This document shows, one piece after another, positions 10,175-18,227 of a stretch of DNA of 64,000 nt. Origin of the DNA: XN24 sp964462675 (GTDB lineage Bacteria > Pseudomonadota > Gammaproteobacteria > Steroidobacterales > XN24); assembly GCA_964462675.1 (NCBI GenBank), contig CAYWYS010000010.1, forward strand, positions 16,986-80,985, given 5' to 3'. The translations under genes were made by a program, and so were the position numbers. The notes under the pieces are model-generated. The model did not search any database. It was not told the origin of the DNA and saw only the letters and a program-made list of their open reading frames with translations. Position 1 is the first letter of the stretch, and every line of letters starts with the position of its first letter.

Positions 10175-10215
10175 GCCGAGCAGTCGATCAGCCGAGCAGT
10201 CGATCAGCCGAGCAG
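10175..10215. repeat. 16-bp tandem repeat at the 3' end of the smr gene
   Basis: The unit GCCGAGCAGTCGATCA occurs twice in full and once in part (2.6 copies). The last copies include the smr stop codon and its final codons, so the repeat straddles the coding boundary. Confidence 0.8.
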
Positions 10216-10725
10216 GACGTACACGGCGCCGGTGCCGCCATCGACCGGCCGCGCCGAGCAATAGGCGAGTACGTCCTCGCGCAGCTGCAGCCAGCGCCCG
10301 AGCTTGCGCTTCAGCACCGGGCCACGGTGCCCCGAGCGCCGCCCCTTGCCGTGAATCACGCGCACGCAGCGCATCCCCGCGAGCCCGGCCTCGGCCAGGA
10401 ACTCGTACAGCGCCGCGCGCGCCTCGACGGCGGTCAGGCCATGCAGGTCGATTTCGTCCCGGACGCTGAATTCGCCGCGCTTCAGCCGCCGGAACACCGG
10501 CAGGCTGACCGCGGGGCGACGAAAGCTCAGGTCTTCGCCGGTGTCGCTTTCCGCTTCCGGGTTCGCCGCCAGGCTCTCCGCGAGGACCGCCGCCTCGTCG
10601 GCGCGACGGAAGCGCGCGCGCGGCGGCGGGGCCGGCTCGGCGGGCGGCTCCTTGCGTTTCGGCAGCGGGCGCACGCCCTCGACGGCCTTGCGGAACAGTT
10701 CGCGGTCCTCCTCGGACGGCGTCAT
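10204..10725 (-). CDS. Smr-domain protein (SmrA-like nuclease)
   Basis: The 173-residue protein ends in a Smr domain like that at the C-terminus of MutS2. The core motifs are DEIDLHGLT (the LDxLHG type, about residues 91-99), the helix VEARAALYEFLAEA and VRVIHGKGRRSG, then the exported-loop end YCSARPVDGGTGAVYVLLG. The N-terminal half is a charged, proline-rich linker (KRKEPPAEPAPPPRARFR) of the sort seen in stand-alone SmrA/SmrB proteins. Family members are DNA or RNA endonucleases; which substrate applies here cannot be told. It is transcribed towards truD and divergently from surE, with only 65 bp between the two start codons. Confidence 0.85.
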   Translation of the reverse strand: MTPSEEDRELFRKAVEGVRPLPKRKEPPAEPAPPPRARFRRADEAAVLAESLAANPEAESDTGEDLSFRRPAVSLPVFRRLKRGEFSVRDEIDLHGLTAVEARAALYEFLAEAGLAGMRCVRVIHGKGRRSGHRGPVLKRKLGRWLQLREDVLAYCSARPVDGGTGAVYVLLG

Positions 10726-10751
10726 TGCTGGTTCCTCCCGGGGCTCGCCGG

Positions 10752-10757
10752 TATAGT
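10752..10757 (+). promoter_or_regulatory. Possible -10 element of the surE promoter
   Basis: TATAGT, a five-of-six match to the sigma-70 -10 box, lies 33 bp before the surE start in the short smr/surE divergent gap. No convincing -35 box is spaced correctly, so this is tentative. Confidence 0.25.
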
Positions 10758-10790
10758 AAACGCCATCTGCCAGGGCCGGTTGTCCACCGC

Positions 10791-11546
10791 TTGAAAATCC
10801 TCCTCTCGAATGACGACGGGTATCGCGCCGAAGGCTTGCGGTGCCTGGCGGAACATCTGCGCGATCTCGCCGAGATCGTGATCGTCGCGCCCGAGCGCAA
10901 CTGCAGCGGGGCGAGCAACTCGCTGACGCTGGAGCAGCCGCTGCGCCTCACCGAGGTCGGGCCCGGCTCTTATTTCGTCAACGGCACGCCAACGGATTGC
11001 GTGCACCTGGCGCTGACCGGGCTGCTCGACGAGGAGCCGGACATGGTCATTTCGGGCATCAACGACGGCGCGAACCTCGGTGACGACGTGCTGTACTCAG
11101 GCACGGTCGCGGCCGCGATGGAGGGCCGTTTTCTCGGCCTGCCGACGATCGCGATCTCGATGGTCTGCGGCGAGGACCGCCGCTTCGAAACCGCCGGCCG
11201 CGTCGCGCGCGAGCTCGTCAGCCGGGTGCTGGACCGGTCCTTGCCGGCGACGACGATCCTGAACGTCAATGTGCCGGATCTGCCGTGGGAGGCGCTGGGC
11301 GGATTCGCGGCCACGCGTCTCGGCCATCGCCACAAGGCCGAGCCGGTCGTGCGCGGCACGGATCCGCGCGGCCGATCGATTTACTGGGTCGGCTTTGCCG
11401 GCGCAGGGCAGGATGCGGGTCCGGGCACGGATTTCCATGCGATCGCATCCGGCAAGGTGTCGGTCACGCCGCTGAAGGTGGATCTCACCAAGCACGAGGA
11501 CATCCGGCGCATCGAGAGCTGGCTGGGAAGCCCGATCCTTGACTGA
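10791..11546 (+). CDS. surE: 5'/3'-nucleotidase SurE
   Basis: SurE is a metal-dependent phosphatase that removes phosphate from nucleoside monophosphates and is linked to stationary-phase survival. The N-terminal metal site LLSNDDGY starts a few residues in. VVAPERNCSGASNSLT (seen as IVAPERNCSGASNS), NGTPTDCVHLAL and ISGINDGANLG with YSGTVAAAMEG are all conserved. The protein is 251 residues. TTG is chosen as start because it gives the standard MKILLSNDDG N-terminus; no ATG is nearby. The stop codon lies just before the pcm start, and surE-pcm-nlpD-rpoS is a classic operon. Confidence 0.95.
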   Translation: MKILLSNDDGYRAEGLRCLAEHLRDLAEIVIVAPERNCSGASNSLTLEQPLRLTEVGPGSYFVNGTPTDCVHLALTGLLDEEPDMVISGINDGANLGDDVLYSGTVAAAMEGRFLGLPTIAISMVCGEDRRFETAGRVARELVSRVLDRSLPATTILNVNVPDLPWEALGGFAATRLGHRHKAEPVVRGTDPRGRSIYWVGFAGAGQDAGPGTDFHAIASGKVSVTPLKVDLTKHEDIRRIESWLGSPILD

Positions 11547-11571
11547 GCGGCGCGACCATAACGGCATCGGG

Positions 11572-12204
11572 ATGACTTCCGCGCGCACGCGGGACCGCCT
11601 CGTGCAGCGGCTGAAGGAGCACGGCATCTCGGACCCGCGCGTGCTGGAGCGGATTCGCACGGTGCCGCGCCACCTGTTCGTCGACGAGGCGCTCGCGAGC
11701 CGTGCCTACGAGGACACTGCGCTGCCGATCGGCCTCGGCCAGACGATCTCCCAGCCCTGGGTCGTGGCGCGCATGACCGAGGCGGTCGTCGCCGAGCCGA
11801 CGCCGGAAAAAGTGCTCGAGATCGGCACCGGCTGCGGCTACCAGACTGCCGTGCTCGCGGGACTCGTGCCGCAGGTCTACAGCGTCGAGCGACTCGGCCC
11901 GCTGTTGCGTCGCGCGCGGTCGCTGCTGCGCTCGCTCGACTTCTACAACGTGCATTTGCGCCATGGTGACGGCTGGCAGGGTTGGACCAAGCACGCGCCC
12001 TATGGCGGCATCCTGGTGACGGCTGCGCCGGAGCAGGTGCCGCAGGCGCTGCTGGACCAGCTCGACGAGGGCGGCCGCCTGGTCATCCCGGTCGGGCCGC
12101 GCGGCCGACAGGAACTGCTGGAGATCACCCGCCGAGGCGAGCAGTTCGAGCGACGCAATCTCGGCCTGGTCAGCTTCGTACCGTTGCTGGGAGGCACTGA
12201 CTGA
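11572..12204 (+). CDS. pcm: Protein-L-isoaspartate O-methyltransferase
   Basis: Pcm methylates isoaspartyl residues in damaged proteins using S-adenosylmethionine, starting their repair. The family start MTSARTRDRLVQRL supports this ATG; a TTG 11 codons upstream would overlap surE by eight bases and remains possible. Motifs are RTVPRHLFVDEAL, YEDTALPIGLGQTISQP, the SAM loop VLEIGTGCGYQTAVLA, RHGDGWQGW and LVTAAPEQVPQALLDQL. The 210-residue length is normal. It lies in the surE-pcm-yqaA-nlpD-rpoS operon, whose products serve stress and stationary phase. Confidence 0.95.
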   Translation: MTSARTRDRLVQRLKEHGISDPRVLERIRTVPRHLFVDEALASRAYEDTALPIGLGQTISQPWVVARMTEAVVAEPTPEKVLEIGTGCGYQTAVLAGLVPQVYSVERLGPLLRRARSLLRSLDFYNVHLRHGDGWQGWTKHAPYGGILVTAAPEQVPQALLDQLDEGGRLVIPVGPRGRQELLEITRRGEQFERRNLGLVSFVPLLGGTD

Positions 12205-12782
12205 TGCGCTTGTTCGGGCCCTTGTATGACCGCGTGCTCGGCTGGGCTGCACATCCGAAGGCGCGCTGGTACCTCGGCGGCTTGAGCTTCGCCGAGTCGA
12301 GTTTCTTCCCGGTGCCGCCGGACGTGATGCTCGCGCCGATGACGCTGGCGCGCCCGGCCGACGCATGGCGGCTGGCGACGCTGACGACCGTCACCTCGGT
12401 GGCCGGCGGAGTGCTGGGGTACGTGATCGGCTATTTCGCGCTCGACCTGATCGAGCCCTGGCTGGTCTCCGCAGGGTACTGGGAAGGCTACCTGCAGGCG
12501 CGCGACTGGTTCCAGACCTGGGGATTCTGGGCCGTGCTGGCGGCCGGTTTTTCACCGATTCCCTACAAGCTTTTCACGATCGCTGCCGGCGCGCTCGCAA
12601 TGTTCCTGCCCGTTTTCGTGCTGGCGTCGCTGGTCGGCCGGGGCGGGCGCTTTTTCCTCGTGGCCGGACTGATCCGGTGGGGCGGGGCGCCGATGGAAGC
12701 GCGCCTGCGACGCCACGTCGAATTTCTCGGCTGGCTGCTGGTCGGCCTGCTGCTGCTGGCGTGGTTTCTCGTCCAGGCCTGA
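12204..12782 (+). CDS. YqaA/DedA-family inner-membrane protein
   Basis: A 192-residue membrane protein of the VTT (SNARE-associated, DedA-like) superfamily. The segment FAESSFFPVPPDVMLAPM near residues 30-48 and the later GFSPIPYKLFTIAAGAL segment are the two re-entrant hallmark loops. Hydrophobic helices surround them, and a last helix (LGWLLVGLLLLAWFLV) is near the C-terminus. Members of this superfamily are thought to move lipids or ions; nothing here fixes the substrate. The start codon overlaps the pcm stop by one base. A YqaA-like gene between pcm and nlpD is seen in several gammaproteobacteria. Confidence 0.85.
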   Translation: MRLFGPLYDRVLGWAAHPKARWYLGGLSFAESSFFPVPPDVMLAPMTLARPADAWRLATLTTVTSVAGGVLGYVIGYFALDLIEPWLVSAGYWEGYLQARDWFQTWGFWAVLAAGFSPIPYKLFTIAAGALAMFLPVFVLASLVGRGGRFFLVAGLIRWGGAPMEARLRRHVEFLGWLLVGLLLLAWFLVQA

Positions 12783-13528
12783 CCCGCCTGGCGGTGCTGG
12801 CCGGCGCGCTCATCGCGCTGGCCGGCTGCGCCGAGCTGACCACCTGGGATCCGGATGAAGGTACCCGGCCGGTTGCCGACCGACCCGCCGTCTACGTGGT
12901 GCAGCGCGGCGACACGCTCTACCAGATCGCCTTCAGGCATCGGCTCGACTGGCGCGACCTCGCGGCCTGGAACCGCCTCGGTGACGCCAGCCGCATTTAT
13001 CCCGGACAACGCCTGCGCCTCGTTCCGCCGGCCGGCGCGCCGGTCCAGGCGGGCGCGAGCCGGCCGGCGCCGCAACCGCAGCCGAGACCCGAAGCAGGCC
13101 GGCCGACATTGCCGCCGGCCGCGAGTCCGGCGCCGGCGCGACCGGTCGCCGGAACAGCGCCCCAGTGGCGCTGGCCGGTCGCCGGACCCCTGGTGTGGCG
13201 CTTCGGCGAGAGCCGCAGAAACCCGACCGGGATCGGCATCGGTGGTGCAGATGGCGCGGAGGTGCGCGCTGCCGCCGACGGCCACGTGGTCTACAGCGGC
13301 GATGGACTTATCGGATATGGCCAGCTTATTATCCTGAAGCATAACGATTCGTACCTGAGCGCCTATGGCTATAACCAGGCGTTACGGGTCGCAGAGGGGG
13401 AGAGTGTCCGGTCCGGCCAGGTCATCGCGCTGATGGGGCGCGGCCCGGCTGATCGACCCCTGCTGCATTTCGAGATACGGCTGGACGGCAAGCCGGTGGA
13501 CCCGCTCAGGTTCCTGCCGGCGCGCTGA
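12761..13528 (+). CDS. nlpD: NlpD-like lipoprotein with LysM and LytM domains
   Basis: This outer-membrane lipoprotein activates the septal amidase AmiC in relatives. From the GTG used here the signal peptide is MVSRPGLTRLAVLAGALIALAGC, with a lipobox LAGC; another GTG 11 codons on would leave a very short n-region. A LysM domain (YVVQRGDTLYQIAFRHRLDW) follows, then a proline-alanine-rich linker. A C-terminal LytM domain (PVAGPLVWRFGE to FEIRLDGKPVDPLRFLP) completes the 255 residues. The LytM metal ligands look incomplete, with LKHNDSYLSAYGYN where enzymes have the paired histidines. This fits a non-catalytic activator. It overlaps yqaA by 22 bp and lies 47 bp before rpoS. Confidence 0.9.
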   Translation: MVSRPGLTRLAVLAGALIALAGCAELTTWDPDEGTRPVADRPAVYVVQRGDTLYQIAFRHRLDWRDLAAWNRLGDASRIYPGQRLRLVPPAGAPVQAGASRPAPQPQPRPEAGRPTLPPAASPAPARPVAGTAPQWRWPVAGPLVWRFGESRRNPTGIGIGGADGAEVRAAADGHVVYSGDGLIGYGQLIILKHNDSYLSAYGYNQALRVAEGESVRSGQVIALMGRGPADRPLLHFEIRLDGKPVDPLRFLPAR

Positions 13529-13575
13529 TTGCAGGCGCCGCCGCAGCGGTCCCCGGTGCATTATTCAGGGGCGAG

Positions 13576-14685
13576 ATGGGAACCACGCGCGACAAGGAAA
13601 AGCGTCGCTCGCAACGGGTCGCGAAGCATGCAGCCGGCGCCGGGGACTTTGGTGGCCCGGTGCTCGCGCGCGGTGCCGATGTGGATGTGGATGTGGATGT
13701 GGATGTGGATGTCGATGTCGATGTCGAGGCGATCATCGATGTTCCGGACAACGAACTGATCGGCATCGAGGACGGCGACTCCGACCAGCGCCCGGAACAG
13801 GACGCGCAGCCGGCGAACAGTTCCGACCACACCCTGAAGCCAAGTGATCGGGAGTCACCCGACGCCACGCGCCTGTACCTGTCGGAGATCGGCTTTTCCC
13901 CGCTGCTGACGGCTGAAGAGGAGGTCTACTTCTCGCGGCGTGCCCGCCGCGGCGACGAAGCGGCGCGCAAGCGCATGATCGAGAGCAACCTGCGGCTGGT
14001 GGTCAAGATCGCGCGGCGTTACATGAACCGGGGGCTGCCGTTGCTGGACCTGATCGAGGAGGGCAATCTCGGCCTGATCCATGCCGTCAAGAAATTCGAC
14101 CCGGAGAAGGGCTTCCGGTTTTCGACCTATGCGACCTGGTGGATACGCCAGACGATCGAGCGTGCGCTGATGAACCAGACGCGGACCATCAGGCTGCCGA
14201 TCCATGTCGTCAAGGAAATAAATGTCTACCTGCGCGCGGCGCGCCGCCTGACGCAGGAACTCGATCGCGATCCCACCGCCGAGGAAATCGCCCAGCTGCT
14301 GGATCGTGAGCCCGGCGAGGTCGGCCGGATGCTTGGCCTGAACGATCGGCTCGTCACCAGCGGCAGCTTCCTGGGTCGCGATGGCGAACGCAACGTGCTC
14401 GATATGATTCCCGGCGACGAGGATGCGGATCCTTCCAACCAGATCCAGGCCGACGATATCCATGAAGTGCTCGAGCATTGGCTGGAGCGGCTGACCGACA
14501 AGCAACGCGCGGTGGTCGAACGCCGCTTCGGGCTGCATGGCTACGAGCGCGCCACGCTCGAACAGGTCGGTGAACAGATCGGCGTGACACGCGAGCGGGT
14601 GCGGCAGATCCAGATGGATGCACTCGCGCGCCTGCGCAGCATCATGGAGAGTCACGGGCTGTCGCAGGATTCACTGTTCGACTGA
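13576..14685 (+). CDS. rpoS: RNA polymerase sigma factor RpoS
   Basis: RpoS is the general-stress and stationary-phase sigma factor. From about residue 95 the protein is a textbook RpoS: TRLYLSEIGFSPLLTAEEEV, region 2 (RMIESNLRLVVKIARRYMNR, then FSTYATWWIRQTIERA), region 3 and region 4 (TLEQVGEQIGVTRERVRQIQ), ending GLSQDSLFD. The product has 369 residues, somewhat longer than many homologues because of an unusual N-terminus. There a basic start (MGTTRDKEKRRSQR) is followed by eight Asp-Val pairs encoded by a hexanucleotide repeat, then an acidic linker. The ATG at this position gives the only long N-terminus; a later start cannot be excluded. Confidence 0.97.
   Translation: MGTTRDKEKRRSQRVAKHAAGAGDFGGPVLARGADVDVDVDVDVDVDVDVEAIIDVPDNELIGIEDGDSDQRPEQDAQPANSSDHTLKPSDRESPDATRLYLSEIGFSPLLTAEEEVYFSRRARRGDEAARKRMIESNLRLVVKIARRYMNRGLPLLDLIEEGNLGLIHAVKKFDPEKGFRFSTYATWWIRQTIERALMNQTRTIRLPIHVVKEINVYLRAARRLTQELDRDPTAEEIAQLLDREPGEVGRMLGLNDRLVTSGSFLGRDGERNVLDMIPGDEDADPSNQIQADDIHEVLEHWLERLTDKQRAVVERRFGLHGYERATLEQVGEQIGVTRERVRQIQMDALARLRSIMESHGLSQDSLFD
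13678..13725 (+). repeat. In-frame hexanucleotide repeat in rpoS (8 Asp-Val pairs)
   Basis: Five copies of GATGTG are followed by three of GATGTC, 48 bp in all, giving eight Asp-Val pairs near residues 35-50 of RpoS. Because the unit is six bases, gain or loss of copies changes the acidic stretch without shifting frame. Confidence 0.95.
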
Positions 14686-14694
14686 GCTGCCGGG

Positions 14695-16791
14695 TCACCA
14701 GATGGCGATGCGCTCCGCCGGCGGCAGCCACATGCCGTCGCCCTCACTGACTCCGAAGGCGTCGTAGAACGCTTCGATGTTGCGCAGCACGCCGACGACG
14801 CGGTAACGACCCGGCGAATGCGGACCGGTGACCAGCTGTCGCCGCAGCGCGTCGTCACGGTACTGGATGCGCCAGAGCTGGGCCCAGCCCATGAAGAAGC
14901 GCTGGTCTCCGGTGAGGCCGTCGATCAACGGCGGCGCTTCGCCGCCGAGCGACAGCCGATACGCACGGTGCGCAATCGTGACGCCGGCGAGGTCGGCAAT
15001 ATTCTCGCCGAGGCTTGCCTGGCCGTCGATGTTCATGCCTTCGATCGGCTCGAAAGCGCCGTACTGCGCGATCAGTTGCGCGGCCAGCGCCCGGTAACGC
15101 GCATCGTCGGCCGGGGTCCACCAGTCGCGGATCAGGCCGTTGCCGTCGGTGCGCCGGCCCTGGTCGTCGAAGCCGTGGCTGATCTCGTGGCCGATGACCG
15201 CTCCGATCGCCCCGTAGTTGACCGCATCATCGGCGGACGGATCGAAAAAGGGCGGCTGCAGGATCGCCGCCGGAAAGACGATCTCGTTGCGCATCGGGCT
15301 GTAGTAGGCGTTGACCGTCTGCGGGGTCATGAACCATTCGCCCGGGTCCACCGGCTTGCCGAGCCGGGCGATCATCCGCTCGTGCTGGAAGCGCCGCGCC
15401 CGCTGCACGTTGCCGAACAGGTCGCCGGCGACGATCGCCAGCGTCGAGTAATCCCGCCACTCGTCCGGATAGCCGATCTTCAGCCCGAAGCTGGCGAGCT
15501 TTGCGTGGGCCTCGGCCTTGGTCGGGCCTGACATCCAGTCGAGCTCGTCGATCGACTGGGCGAATGCCGCCTTCAGGTGCTCGACCATCGTCGCCAGGCG
15601 GGCGCGGGACTCCGGGCTGAAGTGCAGCCTGGCGTACTCGCGCCCGATGGCCTCGCCGAGCGCACTTTGGACGACCGTGACGCCGCGCTTCCAGCGCGGC
15701 TGGTCGTCGGGCACGCCGCTGATGGTGCGATTGTGAAAATCGAAGTGGGCCGCGACGAGTGCGGCCGTGAGTTGGGGGGCGTTCTGGTCGAGCACCCTGA
15801 AGCGCAGGTAGGCGCGCCAGGTCTCGATCGGGATGGCGGCGAACAGCTCGGCCATGGCCGGAAAGTAGCTCGACTCCCGCAGGATGACCTGCGGCTGGCC
15901 ATCGACCCCGGCGGCGGCCAGGAATCGCCGCCAGTCGAAGCCCGGGGCCAGCTCGGCCAGCGCGTCGACGGCCACCGGGTTATAGGTCAGTTGCCGGTCG
16001 CGTTGCGCCGCCCGGGGCCATTGTCGCTGCGCCAGTTCCGACTCCAGCGCAAAAACCTGCGCCGCGGCTGCCGCGGCCTGCCCGGGGTCCATGCCGCCGA
16101 GTTCAAGCACGCGGGTGATGTAGCTGCGATAGGCGCCGCGTGCCGCGGCCATCGGCGCGTTGTCCAGCAGGTAGTAGTCCCGGTCCGGCATGCCGAGACC
16201 CGCTTGGGCCAGGTAGACGGCATGTCGTCGCGTGTCGGCAAAATCGAGATCGACACGCAGCGACAGGGTGGTCGAATCCAGCACGCCTTGCGCCGCGAGG
16301 TGGCCGAACACGCCTGCCATGCTTGCATGGTCCGGCGTCGCGTCGACCAGCTGCAGCCAGCCGTTCACCGGCGCGAGGCCGGCCGCTTCGACGCCGGCCT
16401 CGTCCATGACGCTCAGGTACAGGTCGGCCACCTTGGCAAGATCGGCGTCTGCCTGTGCCTCGCGGCCGGCGACGGCGGCCTCGATGATCTGCAGAACGTC
16501 CTCCTCGGCATGGTCGCGCAGTTCGTCGAAGGCACCCCAGCGCGGGCGATCGGGGGGTACCTCGCTGTGCGCCAGCCAGCCGCCATTGACGAAGCGATAG
16601 AAATCGTCCTGCGGACGGACCGCTGGATCCAGGTAGGCGAACAGGGCGCGGTCATGTGTCGCCGTTTCGATCGGTGCCGCCGCGGGGTCCGCCGTGCCGA
16701 GCTCATGCCCGGCGGCCGGTGCACCGCCGAGGGCGGCGAGCGAGCCGGCCGCCGCCAACGCGGCGATGGTCGTCTGGAGTTTGCCTTTCAA
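14695..16791 (-). CDS. M13-family zinc metallopeptidase (PepO-like)
   Basis: A 698-residue neprilysin-like peptidase, probably exported: the N-terminus (MKGKLQTTIAALAAAGSLAAL) is a signal peptide with an alanine-rich h-region ending near AAGHE. The zinc site VIGHEISHGFDDQG holds His535, Glu536 and His539. The third ligand Glu596 is in GENIADLAGV. The substrate-binding NAYY motif is at QTVNAYYSPMRNEIVFPA. The N-terminal helical domain starts RPQDDFYRFVNGGWL, as in PepO. It ends in AERIAIW, like the conserved C-terminal tryptophan of the family. Family members cleave oligopeptides; the natural substrate is unknown. It is convergent with rpoS, with nine bases between stops. Confidence 0.93.
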   Translation of the reverse strand: MKGKLQTTIAALAAAGSLAALGGAPAAGHELGTADPAAAPIETATHDRALFAYLDPAVRPQDDFYRFVNGGWLAHSEVPPDRPRWGAFDELRDHAEEDVLQIIEAAVAGREAQADADLAKVADLYLSVMDEAGVEAAGLAPVNGWLQLVDATPDHASMAGVFGHLAAQGVLDSTTLSLRVDLDFADTRRHAVYLAQAGLGMPDRDYYLLDNAPMAAARGAYRSYITRVLELGGMDPGQAAAAAAQVFALESELAQRQWPRAAQRDRQLTYNPVAVDALAELAPGFDWRRFLAAAGVDGQPQVILRESSYFPAMAELFAAIPIETWRAYLRFRVLDQNAPQLTAALVAAHFDFHNRTISGVPDDQPRWKRGVTVVQSALGEAIGREYARLHFSPESRARLATMVEHLKAAFAQSIDELDWMSGPTKAEAHAKLASFGLKIGYPDEWRDYSTLAIVAGDLFGNVQRARRFQHERMIARLGKPVDPGEWFMTPQTVNAYYSPMRNEIVFPAAILQPPFFDPSADDAVNYGAIGAVIGHEISHGFDDQGRRTDGNGLIRDWWTPADDARYRALAAQLIAQYGAFEPIEGMNIDGQASLGENIADLAGVTIAHRAYRLSLGGEAPPLIDGLTGDQRFFMGWAQLWRIQYRDDALRRQLVTGPHSPGRYRVVGVLRNIEAFYDAFGVSEGDGMWLPPAERIAIW

Positions 16792-16852
16792 GCCAGTCTC
16801 CGTGCGCTCGCGAACTCAGCAGTACAATGTCAGCCGGGCTGGCATCCGGTCG

Positions 16853-17224
16853 CTACGACAGGACCAGCGCCGCCACTACGGGACGGTCTTCGCTGACCAG
16901 CACGTTGTAGGTTCGGCAGGCGGCGGCCGTGTCCATGACTTCAAGACCGATGCCTTGCTCCGCGAGTTCCGCGTACAGGACGGAAGGCGGGAACCGGATC
17001 CGGCCGCCAGTGCCGAGCACGAGGATCCCGGGCTTCATTGCGAGTGCCGGCGCGAGCGCTGCGAAATCCAGGGTGTCAGTTTCCTTCACCGCCCAGTCCA
17101 TGACCATTTCCGTGGCGCTCAGGATCACGCTGCGAACGAGCAGCAGCTCGCCGACCCGGATACCGTCGGGGCCGACGTGGGTGACGACGTTGGCATGGGG
17201 ATGCTGATCGAGCGTGAAGCGCAT
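16853..17224 (-). CDS. DUF498/Mth938-domain protein
   Basis: A 123-residue protein of the Mth938 (Xcc1710-like, NDUFAF3-related) fold. The start MRFTLDQHPHANVVTHVGPDGIRVG resembles other bacterial members. KPGILVLGTGGRIRFP and AACRTYNVLVSEDRPVVAALVL are the conserved core and end. The mitochondrial relative helps assemble complex I, but the bacterial role is not known. A longer reading with an upstream start exists (adding 31 residues), but the added part has no family likeness. It is divergent from the next gene, with 52 bp between starts. Confidence 0.8.
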   Translation of the reverse strand: MRFTLDQHPHANVVTHVGPDGIRVGELLLVRSVILSATEMVMDWAVKETDTLDFAALAPALAMKPGILVLGTGGRIRFPPSVLYAELAEQGIGLEVMDTAAACRTYNVLVSEDRPVVAALVLS

Positions 17225-17276
17225 GCAGGTACGATAATGAAATTCTTCCGCCCCACAAGGCAGTGAGTCGCCAGCC

Positions 17277-18227
17277 ATGTTCACCTTGATGTTGCCAGGG
17301 CTCGAATCGGTGGGCACGGCTGGGTTGCCGCGCCTGCCGGCGCTGGAGCGCCTGCTGTCGCGTGGCCGGGCACGCGCGCTGGACGTGTCGCCCTGGGCCT
17401 TCCTCGCCGACCGGGCCGGCGGCAGCCTGGCACGTTGGCCGGTCGGTCCGGTCAGCGCGCTGGGTGAGCTGGACGACCCGCCGCATGCCTGCCTGCGCGT
17501 CGAGCCGCTCGGTGCCGACGCGGAGCGGCAAGGCTTGTTCAGGCTGCCGGCGGCCGGACTCGAGATCGGGATGGACGAGGCCCGGGCGCTGGCGCGGTCG
17601 TTCGACGAGAGCTACGCGCGCGATGGCTTGTGGCTGGAAATTGCAGTGCCGGAGCGCTGGTATCTTTGCTGGGACGAAACCGAGGGGGGCGTGCGCGACT
17701 GGCGCGGCTGCGCCGGCCCGGCGCAAGCGGTGGCGCGCGACGACCGGCCGGCGCCGCCCGAGGCCGTGCTGCGCCGGCTGATGTCCGAGGTCGAAATGCT
17801 GTTCCATGCGCATCCTGTCAATGCGGCTCGCAGGGAGCGCGGCGTGCCGATCATCGCGGGCTTGCATCCGTGGGGCGGGGGGCGGCTGGCGGACGCGCTG
17901 CCCGGGGCCCCGGCCGCGGTCATGCCGGGCGAGCCTTATCTCGCCGGCCTGCGCCGCGTCGGCGCGCTGGCAGGGGCGGCGCCGCGGCACACAGACGATG
18001 CGAGCTTGCGCGCGGACGGCGTCGCCTGGCCGCTGGCCGTGGAGTGCCTCGAAGATGCGCGGCTGGCGGCTGAAGCGGAGGCGTGGGCCGCGCCGCTGGC
18101 CGGGCAGCTGCGCCGCGGGCGACTGGCCGGCATCAGGATCGTCACCGCGCGCTCGGTGCACGAGACGCGGCGCCTCGACGTGCTGCGCTTCTGGCGCAGG
18201 CCGCGGCCGGCGCGCGAATTGTGCTGA
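17277..18227 (+). CDS. RpfE-type conserved protein of unknown function
   Basis: A 316-residue cytoplasmic-looking protein with no signal peptide or membrane segment. From memory of gene order, the gene before recJ in xanthomonads is often called rpfE or a phosphoglycerate-mutase-like regulator. The sequence here (LMSEVEMLFHAHPVN, VPIIAGLHPWGGG, ARSVHETRRLDVLRFWRRP) fits that uncharacterised family, but no catalytic histidine signature of phosphoglycerate mutase is obvious. Its stop codon overlaps the GTG of recJ by seven bases, so the two are translated together. A regulatory or repair-related role is conjecture. The possible -10 GATAAT at 17233-17238 lies just upstream. Confidence 0.6.
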   Translation: MFTLMLPGLESVGTAGLPRLPALERLLSRGRARALDVSPWAFLADRAGGSLARWPVGPVSALGELDDPPHACLRVEPLGADAERQGLFRLPAAGLEIGMDEARALARSFDESYARDGLWLEIAVPERWYLCWDETEGGVRDWRGCAGPAQAVARDDRPAPPEAVLRRLMSEVEMLFHAHPVNAARRERGVPIIAGLHPWGGGRLADALPGAPAAVMPGEPYLAGLRRVGALAGAAPRHTDDASLRADGVAWPLAVECLEDARLAAEAEAWAAPLAGQLRRGRLAGIRIVTARSVHETRRLDVLRFWRRPRPARELC

